Assembly: GCF_016427605.1 (NCBI RefSeq) | Contig: NZ_JAELXQ010000003.1 | Location: 292,630-356,629 of the forward strand | Source of the DNA: Ochrobactrum sp. Q0168 | GTDB taxonomy: Bacteria; Pseudomonadota; Alphaproteobacteria; Rhizobiales; Rhizobiaceae | Direction of reading: 5' to 3' | DNA: 64,000 nt | Part shown: one piece after another, positions 53,076 through 62,308 of the stretch | Layout: every line of letters starts with the position of its first letter | Numbering within the stretch: position 1 is the stretch's first letter | Made by a program: the position numbers and the translations under genes | The notes under the pieces: model-generated | What the model was told of the DNA's origin: nothing | The model's input: only the letters and a program-made list of their open reading frames with translations | Database searches by the model: none

Positions 53076-54110
53076 ATGGCCAAAACCCCTACCATACGCG
53101 ATGTCGCTTTGCTCGCTAACGTATCGATCGGTACGGTTTCGCGCGTGGTCAACGATGCTGCCGATGTGCGTCCGCAGATACGCAAGGCGGTTGAAAGCGC
53201 GATTGCGGAATTGGGCTATGTGCCCAATGCCGCGGCAAAGTCGATGCGCATGGGTCGGACAAAGACGGTGGGCTGCATCCTGCGCGAAATCAATATTGCG
53301 CAGCTGGGCGGGTTTGTATCCACGGCACATAACATGCTCAACGAGTCCGGTTATGCACTGCTGATCGCAAATTCCGAAGGTCGCCGCAACCGCGAGGTTG
53401 AATTGCTGCGCAGCTTTTCGAGCGGGCAGGTCGATGGTGTATTGATGGGTCCCTATACGCCGATAGAGGGCGAGTTCGAAGAGCTGTTGCGCACGTTACC
53501 TGTCCCGTTCGTGATGATTGACCGCGATCAACCGTCATGGTGCAACGCCGTCTATGCCGATCACGAGGCCGGTATTGCTCAGGCGACAGGCCATTTGCTT
53601 GATCTTGGTCATCGTCGCATCGCACTTTTAACAGGCCCGACCAGATTGCACCCGGGTGGCGCACGCGTTCGCGGCTTCATGCGTGCTTACAAGGAGCGCG
53701 GTTTGGAACCAGCCCCGGAACTGATTATTGCAGAGAGCTTTTTACGCGATCAGGCTTATCGAGTGACGTCTTCCCTGCTCGGAATGTCACATCCTCCGAC
53801 AGCCATTATTGCAGGCGGCATCGATATGCTCGCGGGCGTGTTGAAGGCGGTTCGCACGCGGGGACTGCGCATTCCGCAGGATATTTCGGTCGTGGGGTCG
53901 GGGCAAAGCGAACTGGCCGATCTGCATCAGCCGCCGATTGCTGTCGTTAGCTGGGATCAAAACGAAGTGGGCGCAACGGCCGCGGCCTTGTTGCTTGATC
54001 TGATTGCGCACGGGAAAAGGGAAGAGCCACGTCGCGTCATCATTCCCACCACGTTCAATGCGCAGGCGTCCTGCACGCCGCCGCTCGTGGGGGATTTGAC
54101 GCCGAAATAA
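53076..54110 (+). CDS. LacI-family transcriptional regulator
   Basis: A 344-aa complete LacI protein. HTH: T-I-R-D-V-A-L-L-A-N-V-S-I-G-T-V-S-R-V-V-N (residues 6-26, with the hinge L-G-Y-V-P-N-A-A-A). The effector domain is typical in length. It lies within the catabolic run on the same strand, not divergent, 22 nt after the MBL gene. Likely operator: the inverted repeat at 54170-54193. Confidence 0.92.
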   Translation: MAKTPTIRDVALLANVSIGTVSRVVNDAADVRPQIRKAVESAIAELGYVPNAAAKSMRMGRTKTVGCILREINIAQLGGFVSTAHNMLNESGYALLIANSEGRRNREVELLRSFSSGQVDGVLMGPYTPIEGEFEELLRTLPVPFVMIDRDQPSWCNAVYADHEAGIAQATGHLLDLGHRRIALLTGPTRLHPGGARVRGFMRAYKERGLEPAPELIIAESFLRDQAYRVTSSLLGMSHPPTAIIAGGIDMLAGVLKAVRTRGLRIPQDISVVGSGQSELADLHQPPIAVVSWDQNEVGATAAALLLDLIAHGKREEPRRVIIPTTFNAQASCTPPLVGDLTPK

Positions 54111-54169
54111 CCGGCAATCGCCAACAGGGAATGATGCAATCCGCGCTCGCATGGTCGCGGAACGGGAGA

Positions 54170-54193
54170 GCCATGCCTTCTTACAGGCATGGC
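54170..54193. promoter_or_regulatory. Inverted repeat between LacI and the first old-yellow-enzyme gene
   Basis: GCCATGCC (54170-54177) and GGCATGGC (54186-54193), 8-bp perfect arms and an 8-nt spacer, in the 107-nt gap. There is no T run. It could be the LacI operator or a stem-loop ahead of the GGAGGAG ribosome site. Confidence 0.45.
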
Positions 54194-54217
54194 CGGGAAA
54201 TTTGTGGAGGAGCAAAA

Positions 54218-55420
54218 ATGCCGACGAATGTCCGATTGTTTTCCGAATTCAAACTGCGTGGTGTGACGCTGAAAAACCGCATCGTGATTTCGCCGATGGG
54301 AACCTACTCGGCGGAGAACGGGCAACTGCAGCCCTTTCACCATACGCACTACGCGAATTTTGCCATGGGTGGTGCTGGCTTGGTCATGGTGGAGCAGACC
54401 TCCATCACCCGACGTGGTCGCGTGACGAATGGTGATCCGGGCCTGTGGGATGACAGCCAGATTGCTGGAATGCGGTCGATTGTCAGTCATATGAAATCTT
54501 ATGGTGCGAAGACCGGCATTCAGCTGAATCACGGTGGGCGCAAGGGCAGTATGCAGCGCGCAATTCGCGGTAACGGACCCTTGACCGAACGTGATCTGGC
54601 GATGGGTGAAGAACAATGGGTGCCGCTGGCGCCATCGGCGCTACCGCTCGGCGAGGGCTGGCTGACGCCGGAACCGATTTCTCTCGATCACCTTGACGGC
54701 CTTCGGTCGGCTTTTGTCGCCGCAGCAAAACGCGCGATGCTTGCAGGTTTCGACCTCATCGAGATTCACATGGCGCACGGCTATCTTTTGCAGAACTTTC
54801 TGTCGCCGCTCGCCAATCAGCGCACTGACGACTATGGCGGCAGTCTCGAAAATCGTATGCGCTTTCCGCTGGAAGTCGTGCGGGCCGTGAGGCAGGTCAT
54901 CCCTGATTCCACGCCGCTCCTCGCGCGCATTTCTGCCACAGACTGGATCGATGGCGGTTGGACGATGGAGGAAAGTGTCGTTCTGGCGCGCGCATTGTCC
55001 GACGCGGGTGTCGATCTTGTCGACTGTTCCTCCGGCGGCAATCTGCGCATCGGTGCGACCAATTCCAGCCTTGGTCGAGGTCCGGGTTATCAGGTGCCTT
55101 TCGCTGAGCAGATACGCAAGGAAACTGGCATTCCAACTGCCGCCGTCGGCATGATCCGGACGCCGGAATTCGCGGAAGCCATATTGCAGGAAGACCGCGC
55201 TGATCTGATTTGCCTGGGTCGTCAGGCACTGTTTGATCCGTTCTGGGCACATCATGCGGCCGAGGCGCTAGGCGTTAATCGCGATTTCTCCGGTTGGCCG
55301 CCGCAATATGGCTGGTGGCTCGAAAAATGGGGTCGGGCACTTTCGTCCAACGGCGAAAAGCCGATGGGTCCGGAGGTGTTTCCCTCCGCCGCAGCTGTGA
55401 AGAGCCAAGCTTCTGCCTGA
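54218..55420 (+). CDS. Old-yellow-enzyme-family NAD(P)H:flavin oxidoreductase (first copy)
   Basis: A 400-aa single-domain OYE (no C-terminal FadH-like domain). GGAGGAG precedes the ATG. S-P-M-G-T-Y-S-A-E keeps the active-site Tyr, but Gly stands where YqjM has its Cys. The His-His pair is in E-I-H-M-A-H-G-Y, followed by F-L-S-P-L-A-N-Q-R-T-D-D-Y-G-G-S. It probably reduces an activated C=C of an enone, enoate or lactone. The second copy is at 57647. Confidence 0.9.
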   Translation: MPTNVRLFSEFKLRGVTLKNRIVISPMGTYSAENGQLQPFHHTHYANFAMGGAGLVMVEQTSITRRGRVTNGDPGLWDDSQIAGMRSIVSHMKSYGAKTGIQLNHGGRKGSMQRAIRGNGPLTERDLAMGEEQWVPLAPSALPLGEGWLTPEPISLDHLDGLRSAFVAAAKRAMLAGFDLIEIHMAHGYLLQNFLSPLANQRTDDYGGSLENRMRFPLEVVRAVRQVIPDSTPLLARISATDWIDGGWTMEESVVLARALSDAGVDLVDCSSGGNLRIGATNSSLGRGPGYQVPFAEQIRKETGIPTAAVGMIRTPEFAEAILQEDRADLICLGRQALFDPFWAHHAAEALGVNRDFSGWPPQYGWWLEKWGRALSSNGEKPMGPEVFPSAAAVKSQASA

Positions 55421-55446
55421 ACGGGAGAACTTAGGGAGGAAAAAGC

Positions 55447-56199
55447 ATGGCAATGAAATTCTGGCACCAATCGGTCAATGAGTTGAGCCGAATTGACGCC
55501 TACAAGCGCGGTATAGAAGCCCATGCCAGCAATTTGCTGGATGGCGAGGCTGAAGTGCATGTTCAAGGCTTACCGGAGGGTACTTACGGCGACCAGAGCC
55601 CAAGCGATGCTCTTGGCAACGCCTATCTCTATCATCGTGTGCTTGCACCTATCGTAGAGCAGGCTGTCGAGGCGGAGAAGCAGGGCTATGACGCCTTCAT
55701 CATGGGGTCATTCAGCGAACCATATCTGCGAGAGATGCGTACGGCTGTCGATATTCCGGTTGTCTCGCTGACGGAAGCTGCGCTGCTGACCGGTTGTTCG
55801 CTTGGTGGACAAATTGGTCTGATTTCGAACGCTCCGAATGTTGCCTACATGACCAAGCTCTCGGTGGCCAAACACCATTTGGAAACACGGGTCCTGGAGA
55901 TCACGGCGCTATCGCCCGGCATGGACGAATATGAGCTTATTGCAGCGCGCGACGAGCCCGCTCAATTAATTGAAACTTTTACGGCAACTGCGCGGGAGCT
56001 AATTGCGCGGGGGGCGGAAGTTATTGTTCCAGCCGAGGGCGTGATGGCGGAACTTCTGGCACGCGAAGGCCTCAAACAGATCGACAAAGCGACAGTGCTG
56101 GATGTTTTCGCTGCGGCATGGAGCCATGCCTTGAGCCTCGTGCGCCTGCGCAAGGCCGGTATGGGAACCAGCCGTGCCTGGCTTTACAGCCGCGGATAG
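55447..56199 (+). CDS. Asp/Glu/hydantoin racemase-fold protein lacking both usual cysteines
   Basis: A 250-aa protein of the Asp/Glu racemase superfamily, nearest in pattern to hydantoin racemases. The first catalytic Cys position is Ser88 in M-G-S-F-S-E-P (racemases: C-F-G-D-P). The second is Ala196/Glu197 in V-P-A-E-G-V-M (racemases: G-C-A-G-M). So classic two-Cys racemisation is unlikely; an isomerase, decarboxylase or lyase variant is possible. It lies between OYE and MmgE/PrpD genes. Confidence 0.75.
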   Translation: MAMKFWHQSVNELSRIDAYKRGIEAHASNLLDGEAEVHVQGLPEGTYGDQSPSDALGNAYLYHRVLAPIVEQAVEAEKQGYDAFIMGSFSEPYLREMRTAVDIPVVSLTEAALLTGCSLGGQIGLISNAPNVAYMTKLSVAKHHLETRVLEITALSPGMDEYELIAARDEPAQLIETFTATARELIARGAEVIVPAEGVMAELLAREGLKQIDKATVLDVFAAAWSHALSLVRLRKAGMGTSRAWLYSRG

Positions 56200-56249
56200 G
56201 CGGTAGGGCCCACCGCGATAAAAAATTCGTCTTTTGGGAGAAGGACACT

Positions 56250-57632
56250 ATGAAAATCGCAAGCCAGATTCTTGGCGACTACCTTGCCAGTTATTCCACA
56301 TTGATACTGGAACGTTCCGTTCGAGAAAAGGCTTTGATCTGCCTGCTCGATGCATTGGGTTTGGCACTTTCGGCGCGCACAGAACCCACTGCGCGGGCTG
56401 CGGTTGCTTTGTCATATCCGCTGGGTGAGGGTGCCCCCAACTCCGCGACCGCTTGGATATCCGGCGCACGTTTTTCGGCAAGTGAAGCTGCCTTCGCCAA
56501 TGGCGTCGCGGTTCATGCGCATTTTCAGGATGACACGGATCATGAATCCTGGACACATCCCGGCTCGCTTGTGCCGCCTGCTGTTGTCGCGCTTGGTGAG
56601 CGCAAGGGCTCGACGCTTGAAGATGTGCTCCGGGCGCTGGTCGCTGGTTATAGTGTGATCAACTGGCTCGGGCGTGATGAAGTCGTCGCGCGAAAATTGA
56701 TTGCACGCGGATTTCGCACCAGCCCAACCTTCGGCACTATCGCTGCTGCTGCCGGTAGTGCTGCTCTTCTCGGACTAAATGCGACACAAGCAGGCTCCGC
56801 TGTTTCGATCGCTGCATCCACCACCGCAGGCACGTTAGAACCGGTTCGTGCTGGTGCCGATGAATGGCGTGTACAGAATGGCCGCGCAGCACAGGGCGGG
56901 CTGATTGCAGCCTGTCTTGCCGAGGCAGGCGTCACGGGCGCGCCGCAGGCTCTTGATGGTCCGAAAGGTTTTCTGGCCACAGTGGCCGGTATGGATGCCA
57001 CCCCGGAAGTGTGGTCTCTGCCACCCGATCCGGCGATCATGAACTCAATACAAGCGAAGCCCTACGCCACACTCGGGGACAATATGGCAGCAGCCATGGC
57101 GGCGCAGAAGCTCTACTTGGACAAAATCGATCCGCGCGAGATTGCTGACATCAAGGTGACGCTCTGGGAGCCATTCACGGCCTATCCAGGCACCAACTTT
57201 AAGGGTCCTTACGAACGGTTGGTTCAGACGCAGGCAAGCACCGCTTTTGCAGTGGCGACTATGCTGTCGCAAGGTGACATCACCTATGACATGGGCAATG
57301 AGCTGCGCAACGATCCGCTGGTCCTCGATCTGATCGCCAAGACGACTGTTATCCCCGACGCGGTTAACGGCGCGTGGGATTCGCTGCTGACGGTGACCAT
57401 GAAGGATGGCAGTGAACGCGAAGCGCATTCTCAGGAAATGCCACGCAATCTGATCTATCAAACACAGGAACGTTCTCTGGATGTGTTCGAGCGCAGGTTG
57501 ACCAAGCTTGGAGCGCCGCGAAGAGTTGCGCGTGATCACGCCGCGAAACTCTTCGCGGCGCTTGATGACGGGGCGAATATTGCGATTGCCGACGTTTTGC
57601 GTGACACGCTCGCACTGACCGGTAACCGATAG
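56250..57632 (+). CDS. MmgE/PrpD-family protein (second copy)
   Basis: A 460-aa paralogue of the protein at 50756. GGGAGAAGGA precedes the ATG. A-N-G-V-A-V-H-A-H-F-Q-D-D-T-D is near residue 90, equivalent to the H-V-L-D-F-D-D site of the first copy but with a changed pattern. Identity between the copies appears low, so they likely act on different molecules or steps. It starts 50 nt after the racemase-like gene. Confidence 0.85.
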   Translation: MKIASQILGDYLASYSTLILERSVREKALICLLDALGLALSARTEPTARAAVALSYPLGEGAPNSATAWISGARFSASEAAFANGVAVHAHFQDDTDHESWTHPGSLVPPAVVALGERKGSTLEDVLRALVAGYSVINWLGRDEVVARKLIARGFRTSPTFGTIAAAAGSAALLGLNATQAGSAVSIAASTTAGTLEPVRAGADEWRVQNGRAAQGGLIAACLAEAGVTGAPQALDGPKGFLATVAGMDATPEVWSLPPDPAIMNSIQAKPYATLGDNMAAAMAAQKLYLDKIDPREIADIKVTLWEPFTAYPGTNFKGPYERLVQTQASTAFAVATMLSQGDITYDMGNELRNDPLVLDLIAKTTVIPDAVNGAWDSLLTVTMKDGSEREAHSQEMPRNLIYQTQERSLDVFERRLTKLGAPRRVARDHAAKLFAALDDGANIAIADVLRDTLALTGNR

Positions 57633-57646
57633 GATCTGAATACCAG

Positions 57647-58828
57647 ATGACAAAAGGACCACTTCTATTCCATCCCTACCATGTGCGCGGCGTGGCTCTG
57701 AAAAATCGCATCGTCGTTTCGCCCATGGGTACTTATTCGGCGGAAGACGGGTGCCTGACGCCCTTTCAGTTCGCGCATTATGAACGCATGGCCATGGGAG
57801 GCGCGGGTCTTGTCATCATGGAGCAGACTTTCGTGACCCGCGCCGGTCGTGTGAGCAACGGCGATCCCGGTCTTTGGTCCGACAGCCATATCGAGCCAAT
57901 GGCGCGATTGGTCTCCGAGATGAAACGCTATGGCGCGAAAACTGCAATCCAGATCAGTCATGGCGGGCGCAAGGGCGGGCAACAGCGCGCGCACGAAGGT
58001 AACGGTCCGATTTCGGAGCGCAATCTGGCTGCGGGGGATATTCAGCTTTATCCGATGGGAGCTTCACCTATTCCATTATCGGAAAACTGGCTAACGCCTG
58101 TCGAAATGAGCGAACAGCAGATTGGTGGTATCGTTGATGCCTACGCAGCGGGTGCACGTCGGGCTATTCTCGCAGGGTTTGATTTGCTCGAACTACATTT
58201 GGCGCATGGCTATCTGCTTCAGAGCTTTCTTTCGCCATTGGCCAATCAGCGCACCGACCGTTTTGGCGGTAATCTTGAAAACCGAATGCGCCTGCCCCTC
58301 ATGGTGGTTGATCGGCTTCGCTCTATTATGCCGGATTCGATGCCGCTTTTTGCAAGGCTTTCGGTGACGGACTGGATCGACGGCGGCTGGACCGAAGACG
58401 AAAGTGTCGTGCTGTCCCGAGCGCTGAAGGCTGCGGGCGTCGATCTCATCGACTGTTCCTCCGGCGGCAATATGCGTGCTGGCGCGACCAACTCGAACCT
58501 GTCGCGGGGGCCGGGCTATCAGGTAGCACTGTCTGAAAGACTGCGTCGCGAAGCAGGAATACCAACCGCCGCTGTCGGTATGATCCGCACGGGTCAATAT
58601 GCCGAAACCATTCTCCGCGAGGGCAAGGCCGATTTGATCTGTATCGGCCGTCAGATGCTGTTCAACCCTTTTTGGGTGCGCCACGTGGCCTGGGAGATGG
58701 GAGTGGAACGCGATTTTTCCAGTTGGCCTGAACCCTATGGTTGGTGGTTGGAAAAATGGTCTCGGGCCTTGGCGGCGAACAATGAGGACCCGCTCGGGCC
58801 TGAACATTTTCCCGAAGAAGTACTGTGA
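57647..58828 (+). CDS. Old-yellow-enzyme-family oxidoreductase (second copy)
   Basis: A 393-aa close paralogue of the OYE at 54218, with S-P-M-G-T-Y-S-A-E, E-L-H-L-A-H-G-Y and R-T-D-R-F-G-G-N in the same places. Long blocks are alike (for example D-W-I-D-G-G-W-T, C-S-S-G-G-N). The ATG at 57647 is 14 nt after the PrpD-like gene. Two copies may handle two isomers or two consecutive double bonds. Confidence 0.9.
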   Translation: MTKGPLLFHPYHVRGVALKNRIVVSPMGTYSAEDGCLTPFQFAHYERMAMGGAGLVIMEQTFVTRAGRVSNGDPGLWSDSHIEPMARLVSEMKRYGAKTAIQISHGGRKGGQQRAHEGNGPISERNLAAGDIQLYPMGASPIPLSENWLTPVEMSEQQIGGIVDAYAAGARRAILAGFDLLELHLAHGYLLQSFLSPLANQRTDRFGGNLENRMRLPLMVVDRLRSIMPDSMPLFARLSVTDWIDGGWTEDESVVLSRALKAAGVDLIDCSSGGNMRAGATNSNLSRGPGYQVALSERLRREAGIPTAAVGMIRTGQYAETILREGKADLICIGRQMLFNPFWVRHVAWEMGVERDFSSWPEPYGWWLEKWSRALAANNEDPLGPEHFPEEVL

Positions 58829-58843
58829 GTACGGGAGGACCAA

Positions 58844-60379
58844 ATGCATTGGGGAAATGAACTTGCGACCATGCGTGGACGCTATGGTCAGCGTGTCGGC
58901 ATCATTGATGCTGAGGGTAGCCATACAATCGCTGAGATCGTTGACCGCGCGGCGGGCATTGCCGATCGTCTGATTGCGCTTGGCTTTGGTCCCGACGATT
59001 TTATCGCAACGGTTTTTCAAAATTCGATGCTGGCAGCGGCGGCAAGCTATGCCGTTGCGCTAACTGGAGCGACAGAGGTCCCGATTAATCCCGTACTCAG
59101 CCAGAAAGAGTTCGATCACGCGCTCTCCTGCACGGGTACTCGGATTGTGCTTCTCGACCGAGCGACAACGATGTCGCTGACGCCGTCCGTTGCGGTGGAG
59201 GATGTGCGCAAATGCGCACCGCGCCCGCTGACGGCGGAAGGTTGGCCGGATGTGGAGCCGGAAACGCCGAGTCGCATCGTTTTCACAAGTGGCACCACGG
59301 GGCCCGCTAAGGGTGCTATCCACACGCATCTCGGACGCTGGACGGCGGGGCTTCTCTTGCGTTCGGTTCTTCCCACTCGTCCGGGCGCGCAAAACCGTAT
59401 CCTCTTGATGACGCCCTTTTCGCATGGGAGTTCACTGCTGACCTTCGCTTATCTTGCCGAAGGCGCGAGCGTGCATCTGATGCATGGTGTGGATACAGCC
59501 GCCGTTCTGCCGCTTCTGGCGTCAGGTTCGATCACTGAAATGTTTGCACCGCCGACAGTGCTCGCCAAGTTGACCGAGGCGTTGCAACAGACCGACAGCG
59601 CCAAGCCGCAATTGCATACGATACTGACAGGAACGGCGCCTCTGTCCCCGATGCTGTATCACAAGGCTGTTGAGCAATTTGGTGAGATCATCCGCGTCAC
59701 CTACGGGAAAAGCGAGATGTTCAATCCCATCACCGTGCTTTCACCTCCCGAGACCGCCGAAGCCTATGCCGGAAACGCCAGCACCCATGAGGGGCTGTGC
59801 GTCGGCTGGGCGGCAACGGGCGTGCGGATTGAAATTCGCGACGATGAAGGTCGCGTACTTCGAGACGGCGAGCCGGGGCATATTTTCCTGCATAGCCCAC
59901 ATATGTTTCGGGGCTACATCACAGTCAACGGCCTGAAGATGCTTGCGCCTGGGGAGTTTCACGATACCGGTGATCTAGGAAGGATTGACCAGACGGGCCG
60001 TCTTTTTCTCGTGGCACGCCAGTCCGACATGATGAAAACCGGCGGCTACAAAGTAGCCCCCGATGAGGTAGAGCGAGCGCTGGCCGCCGCACTTCCCGAA
60101 ACCGAAATAATCGCGCTTGGCTTTCCGTCGGAATATTGGGGTGAAATAGTCACTTTGGTTGCCGAATGTCCACCATCGGATTGGCAGGTGCGTCTTGCCC
60201 CCGCGCTGGCCAGCATGACCTCTTACAAACGGCCAAGGCTTTTTGTCGCCATGGATGAGTTGCCGCGCAATGCAATCGGCAAACTGTCACGCGCCGAACT
60301 GCGCCGCCGGCTTGCGGAGCTTTACGACCTCATTGAAACGCCGCAACCGGCACTCGTCGGGAAAGGCAGGCAGATATGA
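58844..60379 (+). CDS. AMP-dependent acyl-CoA synthetase/ligase
   Basis: A 511-aa ANL-superfamily ligase. The phosphate loop is F-T-S-G-T-T-G-P-A-K-G (about 146-156). A5 reads Y-G-K-S-E in place of the usual Y-G-x-T-E. Then H-D-T-G-D-L-G and the C-terminal Lys in N-A-I-G-K-L-S. It activates a carboxylic acid with ATP. GGGAGGA is upstream; it overlaps the second MBL gene by 4 nt. Confidence 0.9.
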   Translation: MHWGNELATMRGRYGQRVGIIDAEGSHTIAEIVDRAAGIADRLIALGFGPDDFIATVFQNSMLAAAASYAVALTGATEVPINPVLSQKEFDHALSCTGTRIVLLDRATTMSLTPSVAVEDVRKCAPRPLTAEGWPDVEPETPSRIVFTSGTTGPAKGAIHTHLGRWTAGLLLRSVLPTRPGAQNRILLMTPFSHGSSLLTFAYLAEGASVHLMHGVDTAAVLPLLASGSITEMFAPPTVLAKLTEALQQTDSAKPQLHTILTGTAPLSPMLYHKAVEQFGEIIRVTYGKSEMFNPITVLSPPETAEAYAGNASTHEGLCVGWAATGVRIEIRDDEGRVLRDGEPGHIFLHSPHMFRGYITVNGLKMLAPGEFHDTGDLGRIDQTGRLFLVARQSDMMKTGGYKVAPDEVERALAAALPETEIIALGFPSEYWGEIVTLVAECPPSDWQVRLAPALASMTSYKRPRLFVAMDELPRNAIGKLSRAELRRRLAELYDLIETPQPALVGKGRQI

Positions 60380-61296
60380 GCGGCTTCGAACAGATACCAG
60401 CTATTTATCATCGCCCGCTAGGCGATATGCTGGTCACAACGCTTTGCGACGGCTACGTCGCCTACGACACTTTCGATATTTTCCGTGATGGCGATGCTGC
60501 ACGGCTGGAACAGTTTCTGACCGCCGAGACACGGATTGCACCTCCAGTTGTCTCGATCAACGCGTTTCTTGTCCAGCATGAAAGCCGGGTTATCCTTATC
60601 GACTGCGGTTCGGGCGACATCATGGGGCCAACTTGCGGGCGATTGCCCGAACTTCTCGCACGGCTGGATATCGCGCCAGAAGCGGTCACTGACGTGCTTT
60701 TGACCCATATCCATCCAGATCATTCCAATGGTCTCACCAATCCGGAAACCGGCGCTAAACTCTTTCCGCGAGCGGTTGTTCATGTTCATGAGGCGGAAGT
60801 TCAGCATTGGTTCGATGACGAGGCAAAAGCTCGCGCTACGGAGCGCCAGAAGCGCGTTTACTTTGATGCTGGACGCATTCAGATAACGCCTTATCTCGCT
60901 GATAGCGTGCACATTTTCAATACTGAGTGCGAAGTTCTGCCTGGGATCGCAGCTGTTCCATCCGTTGGACATACGCCGGGACACAGCTGCTACATTCTGC
61001 GCTCCCGCAGTGAAGCAATGATCATTTGGGGCGACACTGTTCATGTGCCCGAGGTGCAGCTTGCCGATCCTGATGTTGGGATGATTTTCGACACCGATAC
61101 GCCTGCCGCTGCTTTGTCGCGTCGCAGGATTCTGCAGCGCTGCGTCGATGAAGACCTTCTTGTTGGCGGAATGCATATCCACTTTCCCGGCTTTGCTCGT
61201 GTCAGGCGTGGATATGAAGGGGAGTATCGCTTCATTCAGGAACAATGGTTTCATGCAGAGATGCACAAGCCTGCCGAGCAAACTGGAGGAAACTGA
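60376..61296 (+). CDS. Metallo-beta-lactamase-fold hydrolase (second copy)
   Basis: A 306-aa paralogue of the MBL protein at 52166. Shared: L-T-H-I-H-P-D-H-S (first copy T-H-C-H-P-D-H), G-H-T-P-G-H-S and G-M-H-I-H-F-P-G-F. The ATG overlaps the ligase stop (ATGA), tying hydrolysis and CoA activation together: perhaps the hydrolase opens a lactone and the ligase activates the acid. That order is inferred. Confidence 0.88.
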   Translation: MSGFEQIPAIYHRPLGDMLVTTLCDGYVAYDTFDIFRDGDAARLEQFLTAETRIAPPVVSINAFLVQHESRVILIDCGSGDIMGPTCGRLPELLARLDIAPEAVTDVLLTHIHPDHSNGLTNPETGAKLFPRAVVHVHEAEVQHWFDDEAKARATERQKRVYFDAGRIQITPYLADSVHIFNTECEVLPGIAAVPSVGHTPGHSCYILRSRSEAMIIWGDTVHVPEVQLADPDVGMIFDTDTPAAALSRRRILQRCVDEDLLVGGMHIHFPGFARVRRGYEGEYRFIQEQWFHAEMHKPAEQTGGN

Positions 61297-61299
61297 TCG

Positions 61300-62283
61300 G
61301 TGTCTATGATGAAAATCTGTCATGCTCCGGAACCGGGTGGGCCGGAAGCGCTGCGTTTTATGCAAGTGGAGCGCCCAATGCCGACTGCGAATGAGGTGCT
61401 GATCCGTGTTGGCGCTATTGGGGTCAATCGGCTTGATGCTATGCAGCGAGCAGGTGTCTATCCACTACCTGCGGGCGCAAATCCCGTGCTGGGTGTTGAA
61501 TGTGGTGGTGAGGTTGTCGAAACGGGCGGCGACGTACCAAATCATATACGCGGCAAGCGGGTTGCAGCGCTTCTTTCCGGCGGTGGTTATGCAGAATATG
61601 CTGTCGCCCACTGGCGGCATGTCGTTGTAGTTCCCTCAGACTGGGATGATGTGCAGGCAGCTGCGGTCATTGAAACATTCTGTACGGCCCATGAGACCTT
61701 ATTCGAATTGTCGCACCTTAAGGCAGGTGAGCGAGTACTGATTCACGCGGGCGGTAGCGCCGTCGGCAGTACTGCGATCCGCATGGCGCAACATGCAAAG
61801 GCAGAAATCATTACAACGGTGGGGCGTGAGGACAAGGCCCGTCGCCTGCGCGATTGGGGCGTAACAAATGTTCTGAATTATCGCGAGGTCGATTTTGCCG
61901 AGGCAACCCGCGAGATCTACCCTGATGGCATCGATGTGATCGAAGACTTCGTCGGCCCCGCATATCTGGCGCGTCATATTGCGCTTTTACGCGGGCGAGG
62001 ACGCATGACATTCGTAGGACTGCTCAGCGACGGAAAGGCTGGGGCTGATGTGCCCGCCATTCTGACCAAGATGCTGCAGCTACGTGGTTTTACCCTGCGG
62101 CCGCATTCGGCAGACGAGAAAGCCGAAGTTGTCGAGCGTTTCCGCCAATGCTGGTTGCCGGTTCTCGAATCGGGCGCAATCGCGCCGACCATCCATGCGG
62201 TTTTACCCTTCAGTGACGCAATGGAAGCACATCGCATGCTGGAAGCAGCCGACAATTTCGGCAAGCTGATCCTGAGCATGTAA
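61300..62283 (+). CDS. Quinone-oxidoreductase-like zinc-free medium-chain dehydrogenase/reductase
   Basis: A 327-aa MDR protein of the PIG3/QOR group. It starts with GTG at 61300, ten bases after GGAGG; an ATG at 61306 is alternative. G-V-N-R-L-D-A-M-Q-R-A-G is near residue 40, and the NADPH loop is H-A-G-G-S-A-V-G-S-T-A. Catalytic zinc ligands are absent. It probably reduces an enone or quinone-like intermediate with NADPH. Confidence 0.88.
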   Translation: MSMMKICHAPEPGGPEALRFMQVERPMPTANEVLIRVGAIGVNRLDAMQRAGVYPLPAGANPVLGVECGGEVVETGGDVPNHIRGKRVAALLSGGGYAEYAVAHWRHVVVVPSDWDDVQAAAVIETFCTAHETLFELSHLKAGERVLIHAGGSAVGSTAIRMAQHAKAEIITTVGREDKARRLRDWGVTNVLNYREVDFAEATREIYPDGIDVIEDFVGPAYLARHIALLRGRGRMTFVGLLSDGKAGADVPAILTKMLQLRGFTLRPHSADEKAEVVERFRQCWLPVLESGAIAPTIHAVLPFSDAMEAHRMLEAADNFGKLILSM

Positions 62284-62308
62284 CGCTCCAGCAAAAGGTA
62301 GTTTGGAA

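Noticed and set aside
60418..61365. Leftward open frame of 315 codons opposite the second MBL gene
   Set aside because: Antisense shadow of a gene with full metal-binding motifs.
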